Source of the DNA: an uncultured Saprospiraceae bacterium
GTDB lineage: Bacteria > Bacteroidota > Bacteroidia > Chitinophagales > Saprospiraceae
Direction of reading: 5' to 3'
DNA length: 64,000 bases
NCBI GenBank assembly: GCA_937959275.1
Contig: CALGLU010000017.1
Coordinates: forward strand, 1 to 64,000
Positions within the stretch are counted from its first letter, which is position 1, and each line of letters begins with the position of its first letter. Shown piece after piece: positions 36,388 through 44,519 of this stretch. Made by a program: the position numbers and the translations under genes. The notes below the pieces were generated by a model. That model had not been told where the DNA came from, made no database searches, and saw only the letters and a list, made by a program, of their open reading frames with translations.

Positions 36388-37848
36388 ATGAAACACAAGT
36401 CAATTTTTAATTTGATCTTTTCGAAATTGGGATCGTTTGTCATTTTATTGACTTTGACACTCCTTTTCTTTTCTTCATGTAATGTTGAATCAGCGAAACA
36501 GAATATCGTTTTCATCTTGGTAGATGATTTGGGTTGGAATGATTTAGCGTATGCGGGGAGTTCTTTTTATGAGTCACCACATATTGACAAATTAAGTCAA
36601 GAGTCATTTCAATTTACTCAGGCTTATGCATCGGGTTCGGTGTGCTCGCCAACTCGAGCGGCGATACTGACGGGACAGCATCCGGCTAGGCTCAATATTA
36701 CGGATTGGATACCAGGTAGGAATGATGATGGCCAGCCTTTAGTCGGACCAACAGATCTTAACGAACTCCCCTTACAAGAGCAAACCCTCTCAGAAGTATT
36801 ACAAGGGAATGGCTATCAAACCTTCTTTGCAGGGAAATGGCATTTGGGTGGCGAAGGTTATTATCCAGAAGATCAGGGCTTTGATGAGAATCATGGTGGG
36901 CATGACAAGGGATCTCCACCAGGCGGCTATTATTCTCCTTATAAAAACCCACGCTTAATCGATGGTCCTGAAGATGAGTATTTACCTGACCGGCTCACCA
37001 ATGAGTCGATAGACTTTTTAGAGCGAGCTGGCGATTCTCCTTTCCTACTCTACTTGTCTTATTATACTGTGCATACACCCATTCAAGCTTCAACAAAACA
37101 TATCCAGTACTTTGAGGAAAAACTATCTACTATCGATGAGCCTTTTATTGAAGCGAAGGAAGAAAAGCGTGGCATAACGACGATGCATCAATACAATCCA
37201 GCCTACGCCTCGATGGTGTATGCGATGGATGAAAATGTGGGCCGTTTAATCCGAAGCTTAAAAGAGCTCGGGTTGTATGAAAACACGACCATCGTATTCA
37301 CGTCTGATAACGGTGGGCTGTCTACCTTGGATAAAACTTGGAATAGAGCTGGACCAACATCAGTTGCTCCGTTGAGAGGTGGCAAGGGATGGCTGTATGA
37401 AGGTGGTATTCGAATCCCCTTGCTCATTAAACCCGCCCACCAGAAATCTGGCCAGATTATAGATACACCTGTTGTGAGTCACGATCTATTTCCAACATTA
37501 TGCGCTATGACGGGTACAGATACAAAAGATATGATTACTGACGGGATTAGCCTCGCACCGCTTTTCGAATCTCAATCCACTTTAGATCGGGAAGAGCTAT
37601 TTTGGCATTACCCTCACTATCATGGGAGTGGGTGGACGCCAGGTGCAGCGATCAGACAAGGAGATTGGAAATTAATTGAATTTTACGAAACGGAAACAGT
37701 AGAATTATATAATCTTAAGGATGACATTTCGGAGTCTAATGATCAATCGAAATTACGACCTAAGCTTGTCAGCAGTTTAAGGACTCGATTACGGGAATTG
37801 CAAAAGTCAGTACATGCGAATGAAGCTACAGTGAATGAAGTGATGTAG
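36388..37848 (+). CDS. Sulfatase (S1-type), exported lipoprotein
   Basis: A 486-residue sulfatase. The signature CSPTRAAILTG has Cys86, which anaerobic or aerobic maturases convert to formylglycine, the catalytic nucleophile. Metal-binding Asp46-Asp47 (LVDDLGWND) and SDNGG (about 307-311) complete the Ca2+ site; GKWHLG is the second family signature. The N-terminus has a lipobox ending FFSSC (Cys31). It removes sulfate esters, probably from algal or host glycans, in the periplasm or on the surface. It is flanked by two related palindromes but has no glycosidase neighbour. Confidence 0.93.
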   Translation: MKHKSIFNLIFSKLGSFVILLTLTLLFFSSCNVESAKQNIVFILVDDLGWNDLAYAGSSFYESPHIDKLSQESFQFTQAYASGSVCSPTRAAILTGQHPARLNITDWIPGRNDDGQPLVGPTDLNELPLQEQTLSEVLQGNGYQTFFAGKWHLGGEGYYPEDQGFDENHGGHDKGSPPGGYYSPYKNPRLIDGPEDEYLPDRLTNESIDFLERAGDSPFLLYLSYYTVHTPIQASTKHIQYFEEKLSTIDEPFIEAKEEKRGITTMHQYNPAYASMVYAMDENVGRLIRSLKELGLYENTTIVFTSDNGGLSTLDKTWNRAGPTSVAPLRGGKGWLYEGGIRIPLLIKPAHQKSGQIIDTPVVSHDLFPTLCAMTGTDTKDMITDGISLAPLFESQSTLDREELFWHYPHYHGSGWTPGAAIRQGDWKLIEFYETETVELYNLKDDISESNDQSKLRPKLVSSLRTRLRELQKSVHANEATVNEVM

Positions 37849-37920
37849 ATGTTGTGAAATCGAAGGTGTGACATCATTAACTGCCAGCAAATTCTAACTC
37901 ATAATTAAAAAGCACACGTC

Positions 37921-37962
37921 ATTCTGAACCTGCCTCTTCGGTAGGCAGGCTTGATTCAGAAT
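37921..37962. repeat. Nested palindrome behind the sulfatase gene
   Basis: ATTCTGAA (37921) pairs with TTCAGAAT (37955-37962), and inside it CCTGCCT pairs with AGGCAGG around the loop CTTCGGT. The nested palindrome is of the dispersed intergenic type common in this phylum. It lies 72 bp after the sulfatase stop. Confidence 0.6.
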
Positions 37963-37999
37963 CTGATTTGTGAAGAGCCCGAATAGTCTATACGATTGT

Positions 38000-38383
38000 T
38001 CAATCCACCTTTCTATATGTCAGTGCTAGCAAGTCTTTATAAGCATCATTCATCCACATATATTCTTCACAAAAATAATCCATATGGATTGGAATGGAAT
38101 TCGGTTTTGTTTCAAATGTTATAACTAAAGAGTCATTTATATCGGCGGCCTTAAACATCTTCTAGATGAAATCAACTGTATCCTTAGTGCCATCAATTTC
38201 AGCATAGAATACACCAATTGAATCTTACAGCTCTAATTTATATTTAGGTCTAGGATAATTCTGCAAACATTCTCCACAGCCATATCCGATTAAGACCCAA
38301 TTGCCAATTAAATTTTGACAAATAGAATGCTTGAGTTAGATTAACGCTACAGTCTTTTTGCCACACGGATAGAGAAGAAAAGA
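38000..38383 (-). pseudogene. Decayed small lipoprotein gene
   Basis: One minus-strand frame reads like protein for 128 codons but is broken by three in-frame stops: TAA at 38336-38338, TAA at 38225-38227 and TAG at 38162-38164. Between the stops it gives LLYPCGKKTVALI, NWVLIGYGCGECLQNYP, DSIGVFYAEIDGTKDTV and a long final part with DYFCEEYMWMNDAYKDLL, ending at TGA (38000). The frame never shifts, so only point mutations occurred. The start resembles a lipoprotein signal with Cys-Gly-Lys-Lys. No homologue is recognised. Confidence 0.6.
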
Positions 38384-38622
38384 TCATTACTCTTTATGCC
38401 AATTTAGCTGCCGTCTGTATTTTACTTTGAGCGAAGTTTGACATATGTCAAGATAACTACTTATATTTAATAAGTTTAGAGATTATGTTGTCTTGAGAGT
38501 TCAATTTTTTAGATCCAAGAATTTGATGAGATAAAACAAAGATCACCTTTTACTGCTATTCTACGACATGGTCATTGACCTTCATTTTTTTAATCATTTA
38601 TCGAGCGTATGTGATCTTTTAT

Positions 38623-39936
38623 ATGAAAGATTCTCTTAAAAATATCTGGCAGAAGAGTATTCATCTTGGTGTATCAAAACTTGCAGATGATACTAAAATG
38701 CAGCAGTTGGTAAATTTTAATGCTATACTTGTCTTTGGCGCATTGATTCTTTTACTCTCTATAAGTACCAATGTCATAAGTTTGACGTGGTCTGTATATG
38801 ATAATATTATATATATAGGTGGTGCTTCATTGATAAGCTTATGTCTCTTCCTAAATACGATTGGTCGATTTGGCATTTCAGTTTATTTTGCCAACATCGG
38901 ATTTACTTTAATATTTTGCGCTGCAGCAGTATTTAGTGGAGATTTATTTATTTGTTGTTTAGTTAACGTTCTTTTAATGGTGGTGACTTTTCGATTTTTA
39001 GCATCAAAGAGAGAAAATTTCATATCATCCATTCTTCAATTAGTCTTTGTCATTATAACAATTTTTATAGTTGACACTTCAGAATATAGCAGTAACGAGT
39101 TTGATCCTTTGGTACGGTCTATTGTTTATGTCTTGTTGTTCTTTTTTCTATTTTCACATGTAAGCTTATTTAAAGATCAGATCAGGAGTAATCTTAATAA
39201 GATAAATGGACTGGTGCAAGAACTAGAACATAAAAACACCAAAGTAGAATTAGCCTACCACGAAATGGAAAATTTTGCACATAAAATATCTCATGACCTT
39301 AAGGCGCCTCTGAGAAATATGAATACTTACGCGACACTACTGAAGAAAGATGTCCATAGGAAGAAGGAAGATAATCTTGAGAATTATTCTGATCAAATTT
39401 ATAAAAATGGAGTCAAGTTATCTAAGATGATAGATGATGTATTAGCTTATTCTAAACTGAATGCAAAACAGACTGAAACCATAGAGTTAATTAAGCTAAA
39501 AGAAGTTATCGAGCCAATTCGAAATGACATGAAGCTAATATATCCTAATGCTGAAATTAGACTTTTAAGACCAGGTGAACTTGAGGGATCTAAGATTAAA
39601 TTTCATTTACTTCTGCAGAATTTAATAGAAAATGGACTAAAATACAATACTAGTGAATCGCCTCTTATTGAAGTAGATTTCCTAAAACAACATGGAAGTT
39701 ATAATATTACAGTAAAGGACAATGGGATAGGAATCGATGAGCAATACCAAGATCAAATTTTTGAACTTTTCTCAAGGCTGCACAGTGATCAAGAATACGA
39801 AGGGACTGGTATAGGGCTTTCTACTTGCCAAAAAATTGTTGAAGGTTATTTTAATGGAAACATTAATGTTGCAAGTGAAATTAATAAAGGAACCACTTTT
39901 AATATTACGATTCCTTCAGGAAATAGAACAAGCTAA
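38623..39936 (+). CDS. Membrane sensor histidine kinase
   Basis: A 437-residue kinase when started at the ATG 38623; an in-frame TTG at 38575 would add 16 residues. The N-terminal 180 residues contain about six hydrophobic helices and no recognisable extracellular sensor. A short coiled coil (about 185-215) leads to the H-box SHDLKAPLRN with His224, then the N-box LLLQNLIENGLKYN, the G1 box DNGIGIDE and the G2 box GTGIGLSTC. The kinase core is of the phytochrome-like HisKA/HATPase_c kind common in Bacteroidota. No response regulator is adjacent, so it is an orphan. Confidence 0.9.
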   Translation: MKDSLKNIWQKSIHLGVSKLADDTKMQQLVNFNAILVFGALILLLSISTNVISLTWSVYDNIIYIGGASLISLCLFLNTIGRFGISVYFANIGFTLIFCAAAVFSGDLFICCLVNVLLMVVTFRFLASKRENFISSILQLVFVIITIFIVDTSEYSSNEFDPLVRSIVYVLLFFFLFSHVSLFKDQIRSNLNKINGLVQELEHKNTKVELAYHEMENFAHKISHDLKAPLRNMNTYATLLKKDVHRKKEDNLENYSDQIYKNGVKLSKMIDDVLAYSKLNAKQTETIELIKLKEVIEPIRNDMKLIYPNAEIRLLRPGELEGSKIKFHLLLQNLIENGLKYNTSESPLIEVDFLKQHGSYNITVKDNGIGIDEQYQDQIFELFSRLHSDQEYEGTGIGLSTCQKIVEGYFNGNINVASEINKGTTFNITIPSGNRTS

Positions 39937-39996
39937 TCTCTTATATATCTGAGTAGATAGTGTATTCAGGACATAATGAATGGGTTACGTTAGTTA

Positions 39997-40015
39997 CTCA
40001 GGCTATATGCCTGAG
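39997..40015. terminator. CTCAGGC/GCCTGAG hairpin between convergent genes
   Basis: A seven-pair stem with loop TATAT, followed by CAACACGC. It is a near copy of the hairpin at 7649-7667 and, like it, lies just behind a minus-strand outer-membrane receptor gene and behind a plus-strand gene. It may serve as a bidirectional terminator or be a REP-like unit. Confidence 0.5.
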
Positions 40016-40029
40016 CAACACGCATTACA

Positions 40030-42492
40030 TTAATTCCCTCGTTGTTGACCGCCACCGCCGCCGCCTTGACCGCCGCCATCATCTGACTTCAGATCTGAAT
40101 TTTTAATTTTACTTTTTCGCTCTTTGAAGTCTACTTTACCAAACTTATACTTGACGTTTAAGCCAAATGATCTAAATGGAAGTACGAATGAGGATGTCTG
40201 CGTAAACCCAACGCCATCAATATTAGAATCAAAGGACTTATTGGCAGTAAATGGTTCGACCATTCTAACACCTAAGCTAAAGTCATTCGTAATATCATAA
40301 CGAAAACCTAGAGCGTACATTGAGAAACTTGCATTTTGACCTTGCAATGTAAAACGAGGTGCATTAAAGAAGGCAAAAAAGTCTGCTTTGATATTCCCAG
40401 TGATGGCGTACTCACCGCTCGTAAAAATACGGTAGCTTATTTGGCTATTTTCTAGCATCTCTCCATTTGCAACACCAGTCACATTATATGTAAAGACATC
40501 TCCCCCACCACGGATCGTTAATTTTTTAATTGTTTTATTTAAGAACAAGTTGATCCCGACTGACTTATTTTTACCAACATTGTCAAATGTGTTAAGTGAC
40601 GCCTGCTCACCAAGGCTCAAGACGGATTCTATAATATCCTCGGTTTGTCTGTAATAGACATTACCAAAAATCGTGACTCCTTTAAAGCTTGTATTATAGC
40701 CTAATTCAAATTGATGCGTGAGTTCTGGATTTAATAGAGGATTGCCAAAAGAAATATTACCGATATCTGTTGTATTTCTAAATGGATTAATAAACCGCAA
40801 ACTTGGTCTTTGAATGCGCTGGCTATAGCTAAATTTTATATTTCTAAAATTCTTCAGTGACTTAGAGATAGCAAAGTTTGGCAACCAATTCGTGTAGCTG
40901 TTTGAAAAATCTTGTTCTGCAGCACTTCCGTCCCCATCAATTTGTGTTCTCTCGTATCTTAAACCCGTAATCAGATTTAGCTTCCCGATATAATAGTTAT
41001 AGGATACATATCCAGCCATCACATCTTGATCATAGAGAAATAAATTTGATCGAGATACATCTAAAACATCATAATCTTGAGATTGATCATTAAAGCCTAA
41101 AAATTTAGAATCACTATCAATCCTTCTGATGACTGTCTTAGCTCCCACTTCTATTTTATTGGCTTTGCCCACAGGGTGCACATAATCAATCTGTCCAGTG
41201 AGTTCTAAATTATCCGGATCATTAACAATGTTTTCATTTCTATTAATGACACCAATGTCTGTTATAAAATTATCTTGATTTTGGACATTGCCTGAGACTT
41301 GTGCTGCGAATACTAATTCTTGTTTTTCGTTAGCTGCAAATTTTTTGGTGAAATCAGTATTCCAGTCATAGCCACTCGATAAATTATTACCTAAACTCAC
41401 TCGATCAAAATCACCAAAAGGGAAAGAGCCATCTGAAGTCCCCTCTGTATCAAAACCAAAACCTCTGTAGGTGATTGAGGTGTTTAGTGCATTGTAGGCA
41501 TTGAAGTCATAAAAGGCACTTGCTGAACCATTAAATCCAAGTCTTGACGTATTCGTGATACCATCAAATCTGTACAACACCTCACCTGCATCTGAAGTTC
41601 TTAAGAAATTATTTGTACCGTCGATTGGGTTAGAATACCACAATCCTGCATTGGTTGTAAATCCAAATCGACCTTTACCAATGTTTAAATTAAGGTTTCC
41701 ATTATTCTGGCGATTCCCAACTGAAGCATTAACTGTACCAGCTATGCCTTCGACATTTTCTTTTTTGGTAATGATGTTAATAATACCTCCACTGCCTTCT
41801 CCATCATATTTTGCACCGGGAGAGGTAATCACTTCTACTTTTTTGATTTGATCTGCAGGAAACATCTTTAAGGCATCTGCAGCGTTGGCAGAAAACATGC
41901 CTGAAGGTTTACCATTAATCAAAATCCTGACTTGTTGAGATCCTCTTATCGATACATTGCCATCTAAATCGACAGATAACAAGGGTACTTTTCTCAACAC
42001 ATCAGCGGCATCACCTCCTGAGATTGATGAATCGTCCTCTGCGTTGAAGACTATCTTATCTACTTTATTTTCGAATAGTGCTCTTTTTTCAGTGATCTGA
42101 ACCTCATCCAAGATGACATTATCAGGTAAGAGTAAAACATTCCCCACTTCGTAATCTGGATCTTTTAAGGTGAGTTCTACATTACTCACTAGTTTCGCTT
42201 TGTAACCTAGAAAAGAAACTTCGAGGTCATATTTACCATCTTTTATATCCGCAAATTTGAAAGACCCATCGTCTTCAGATAATGTACCATTGATAATCTT
42301 GTCGCTTCCAGCTTTTCTAAGAGAAATCGTGGCATAGCTAACGGCAATATTAGATGTAGAATCTATTATCGACCCAGTTATTTTCCCTTTGATTGAAGGT
42401 CCTTTCTTACCACCAAATCCGCCCCACTGTGCGAAGCTCTGATTCATAGATAAAGAAACGAGTAGAAAGAGTATGGTAAGTTTGGTTTTCAT
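40030..42492 (-). CDS. TonB-dependent receptor-like outer membrane protein with Gly-rich tail
   Basis: An 820-residue protein: signal peptide (1-21), carboxypeptidase-like domain (about 35-115, GSIIDSTSNIAVSYATISL, FLGYKAKLV), a plug (about 140-245, VDLDGNVSIRGSQQVRILINGKPSG, SPGAKYDGEGSGGIINIITKK) and a barrel of the outer-membrane beta-barrel family 3. The C-terminus continues past the last strand (YKFGKVDFKERK) into a charged, Gly-rich tail, GGGQGGGGGGQQRGN, unusual for a barrel protein and probably facing the periplasm or disordered. Substrate unknown; no partner lipoprotein is adjacent. Confidence 0.85.
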   Translation of the reverse strand: MKTKLTILFLLVSLSMNQSFAQWGGFGGKKGPSIKGKITGSIIDSTSNIAVSYATISLRKAGSDKIINGTLSEDDGSFKFADIKDGKYDLEVSFLGYKAKLVSNVELTLKDPDYEVGNVLLLPDNVILDEVQITEKRALFENKVDKIVFNAEDDSSISGGDAADVLRKVPLLSVDLDGNVSIRGSQQVRILINGKPSGMFSANAADALKMFPADQIKKVEVITSPGAKYDGEGSGGIINIITKKENVEGIAGTVNASVGNRQNNGNLNLNIGKGRFGFTTNAGLWYSNPIDGTNNFLRTSDAGEVLYRFDGITNTSRLGFNGSASAFYDFNAYNALNTSITYRGFGFDTEGTSDGSFPFGDFDRVSLGNNLSSGYDWNTDFTKKFAANEKQELVFAAQVSGNVQNQDNFITDIGVINRNENIVNDPDNLELTGQIDYVHPVGKANKIEVGAKTVIRRIDSDSKFLGFNDQSQDYDVLDVSRSNLFLYDQDVMAGYVSYNYYIGKLNLITGLRYERTQIDGDGSAAEQDFSNSYTNWLPNFAISKSLKNFRNIKFSYSQRIQRPSLRFINPFRNTTDIGNISFGNPLLNPELTHQFELGYNTSFKGVTIFGNVYYRQTEDIIESVLSLGEQASLNTFDNVGKNKSVGINLFLNKTIKKLTIRGGGDVFTYNVTGVANGEMLENSQISYRIFTSGEYAITGNIKADFFAFFNAPRFTLQGQNASFSMYALGFRYDITNDFSLGVRMVEPFTANKSFDSNIDGVGFTQTSSFVLPFRSFGLNVKYKFGKVDFKERKSKIKNSDLKSDDGGGQGGGGGGQQRGN

Positions 42493-42681
42493 AGAGAATA
42501 AATGGTTTTTATCAATTGATGTTCAAATAAATGTCGAATTTGTGACAATTCTTTTGTTAATCGACGATCATGGAGTTTTCATATACCAACATTAGACTAT
42601 AAGATTCTGAATAAGTTTAAACAGATATACAGATTTCTTTCACCTAAATTTCAAAATGCAGCTTTTGACCATCCTGTAGAT

Positions 42682-43446
42682 TTGAGACCTCGCTATCATG
42701 CACCAGACCACGCCCATCAGACCTTATATAAGATCATCGATTCAAATCGGTCTGATTATGAGAATCTACTGACAAAGATAGAAAGATATTCCTCTGATAT
42801 TCAAGCGATTCGACAAGAAAAACGAGAAAATAGTATCTTCTGGAATAATGGCTTTTTACCCGGCCTGGATATTATCATTTTATTCATAATGATCGCTGAA
42901 AAGAAGCCGAATCAGTTTATTGAAGTGGGCAGCGGTTTTTCTACTCAAGTGGCTCATTTATCAAAGTCTATATACTCAACTGACACACAGATTGTCAGTA
43001 TCGATCCACAACCTCGAACAGATATTGAGCAAATCGTCAATGTTTCCATTCGGCGGCCTTTTGAAACCTTTGACATGGATGAGATCCAAATCGAGCCTGG
43101 TGACATCTTATTTATTGACAATTCGCATCGAATTCTTCCCAACTCAGATGCGATGGTCTTTTTTATGGAAGTCTTGCCAGCGCTTCAAAAAGGTGTGATA
43201 GTCCATCTGCACGATATTTACTTACCTTATGATTATCCACAGTTTATGTGTGATCGGCTCTATAATGAACAATATGGACTAGCTGCTTATTTGCTGGCTA
43301 ATCCTGATCGGTACAAAACCATGATGCCTAATTATTTTGTCAGCCAAGATGTGGCGTTATCGTCGATTTATGCCTCTGTTTGGGATCATGACAATTTGGA
43401 TGGAGTTGAGCGGCATGGTGGGTCGTTTTGGGTGGAGATTTGTTGA
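42682..43446 (+). CDS. Class I SAM-dependent methyltransferase-like protein, start uncertain
   Basis: At least 254 residues from the first standard start, a TTG. The Rossmann motif QFIEVGSGFST (about 79-89) binds S-adenosylmethionine, and SIDPQP, DILFIDNSHR and VIVHLHDIYLP follow the fold. Family members of this type occur in cell-envelope glycan regions. The same frame stays open and protein-like upstream to about 42583 (YKILNKFKQIYRFLSPKFQ and HPVDLRPRYHAPDH) without ATG, GTG or TTG, so the true N-terminus lies before 42682 and uses a rare start codon or has lost its ATG. Confidence 0.75.
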   Translation: MRPRYHAPDHAHQTLYKIIDSNRSDYENLLTKIERYSSDIQAIRQEKRENSIFWNNGFLPGLDIIILFIMIAEKKPNQFIEVGSGFSTQVAHLSKSIYSTDTQIVSIDPQPRTDIEQIVNVSIRRPFETFDMDEIQIEPGDILFIDNSHRILPNSDAMVFFMEVLPALQKGVIVHLHDIYLPYDYPQFMCDRLYNEQYGLAAYLLANPDRYKTMMPNYFVSQDVALSSIYASVWDHDNLDGVERHGGSFWVEIC

Positions 43447-43533
43447 TGAAATCCCTAAGCTTGACTTAAGGGATTTCTAAGCTTGATTTAAGGGATTACT
43501 AAGCTTGAATAACGGGAAAGATTGATAAGCCCG

Positions 43534-43712
43534 TTTAACTCCGTGAGCTTTCTAATCCTTTAAACTCCGTGAAATTCCTAATCCTTTAAACTCCGTGAGC
43601 TTACTAATCCTTTAAACTCCGTGAAATTCCTAATCCTTAAACTCCGTGAGCTTACTAATCCTTTAAACTCCGTGAAATTCCTAATCCTTAAATTCCGTGA
43701 GCTTACTAATCC
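43534..43712 (+). repeat. Seven tandem 25-26 bp units before the RAYT gene
   Basis: Seven contiguous units of the form TTTAAACTCCGTGA plus eleven or twelve bases. Units alternate between an ending GAGCTTACTAATCC and an ending GAAATTCCTAATCC, giving a 51-52 bp higher-order repeat. The array runs into the sequence that also occurs behind the transposase gene. Short irregular copies of CTAAGCTTGA-TTTAAGGGA precede it (43448-43520). There are no spacers, so it is not a CRISPR array. Confidence 0.75.
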
Positions 43713-43770
43713 TTTCAGGCTTAGGAATCTCACTTGCTAGGAATCTCACTAACTTTAGTATATTTATTAC

Positions 43771-44391
43771 ATGAAGATCGACTACTGGCAACACTTCCAA
43801 GAAGGGTGTTTTTATCATATATATAATCATGCAGTTAGTGATCAAAACATCTTCAATCACGAATTTGATTACTCAGACTTCCTTTCAAAACACTATAAAT
43901 ATCTCTCTTGTGCTTTTGACACAATAGCCTATTGTTTGATGCCTAATCATTTTCATTTTGTCGTAAAGGTTAAACCGTTTAACTGGGTATTAGATAAAGC
44001 TAAAATAGAAAATTCAAATACTAGTCGTCGTTTTCAAAATGGCGATGTGGATGTCAACAAATTTATATTAGATCAATATCGAAGATTTTTTAGTTCCTAT
44101 TCACTATCCTATAATTTCAGGAATAAACGCAGAGGGCAATTATTTCTTAAGAGATTTAAACGAGTCTCTTTAAATTCTGATAGAAGATTAAGATATATGA
44201 TATGCTATCTTCATCATAATCCCGTTCATCATGGATTCACCACAGATTTTAGTTCTTGGAAGCATTCTTCTTATAAACGATACATCTGTGATCCAACTAA
44301 TGACATGTACCTTGATCATATGATGAATCTTTTTGGGAGTGTAGAAACATTTTATCAGGAGCATGAGAAATTCAGATTAGATCGTGAATAG
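43771..44391 (+). CDS. REP-associated tyrosine transposase (RAYT, TnpA_REP type)
   Basis: A 206-residue Y1/HUH-family nuclease. The start CFYHIYNHAV corresponds to the family phrase YHVYNRGV; the HUH motif is His60-Phe-His62 in YCLMPNHFHFVVK; the catalytic tyrosine is in SSYSLSYNF (Tyr110 or Tyr114) ahead of GQLFLKRFKR, which matches the conserved G-x-L-x-x-x-R-F-K. The C-terminal YLHHNPVHHG is also a hallmark. RAYTs nick single-stranded REP-type hairpins and are thought to spread them. All key residues are present, so it is probably active. It sits between tandem repeats on both sides. Confidence 0.9.
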   Translation: MKIDYWQHFQEGCFYHIYNHAVSDQNIFNHEFDYSDFLSKHYKYLSCAFDTIAYCLMPNHFHFVVKVKPFNWVLDKAKIENSNTSRRFQNGDVDVNKFILDQYRRFFSSYSLSYNFRNKRRGQLFLKRFKRVSLNSDRRLRYMICYLHHNPVHHGFTTDFSSWKHSSYKRYICDPTNDMYLDHMMNLFGSVETFYQEHEKFRLDRE

Positions 44392-44519
44392 AGGGGCTCC
44401 TAAGCTTGTCCAAAGGTATAGATTGGTAAGTCTGATACTAGTCCGTGAGCTTACTAATCCTTTCAGGCTTAGGAATCTCACTGCATTAGGAATCTCACTG
44501 CATTAGAAATTTTGATTCG

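Larger units (their letters stand above)
43496..44482 (+). mobile_element. RAYT transposase unit with flanking repeats
   Basis: The transposase gene (43771-44391) is bracketed by homologous sequence. A 41-bp block beginning TCCGTGAGCTTACTAATC and ending GGAATCTCACT is identical at 43694-43734 and 44442-44482. Ahead of it, CTAAGCTTG...GATTG-TAAG...CCGTGAGC also occurs on both sides (about 43498-43553 and 44400-44450). The block folds as CTAATCC/GGCTTAG. The arrangement is that of a REP-associated tyrosine transposase with its target repeats. Confidence 0.75.

Noticed and set aside
38575-38622. TTG start adding 16 residues to the histidine kinase
   Set aside because: The ATG at 38623 gives a normal cytoplasmic N-terminus before the first helix; the extra residues add an isolated hydrophobic stub.
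43534-43712. Short tandem repeats that could suggest a CRISPR array
   Set aside because: Units are contiguous with no unique spacers, no cas genes are present, and the repeats continue around a RAYT gene.
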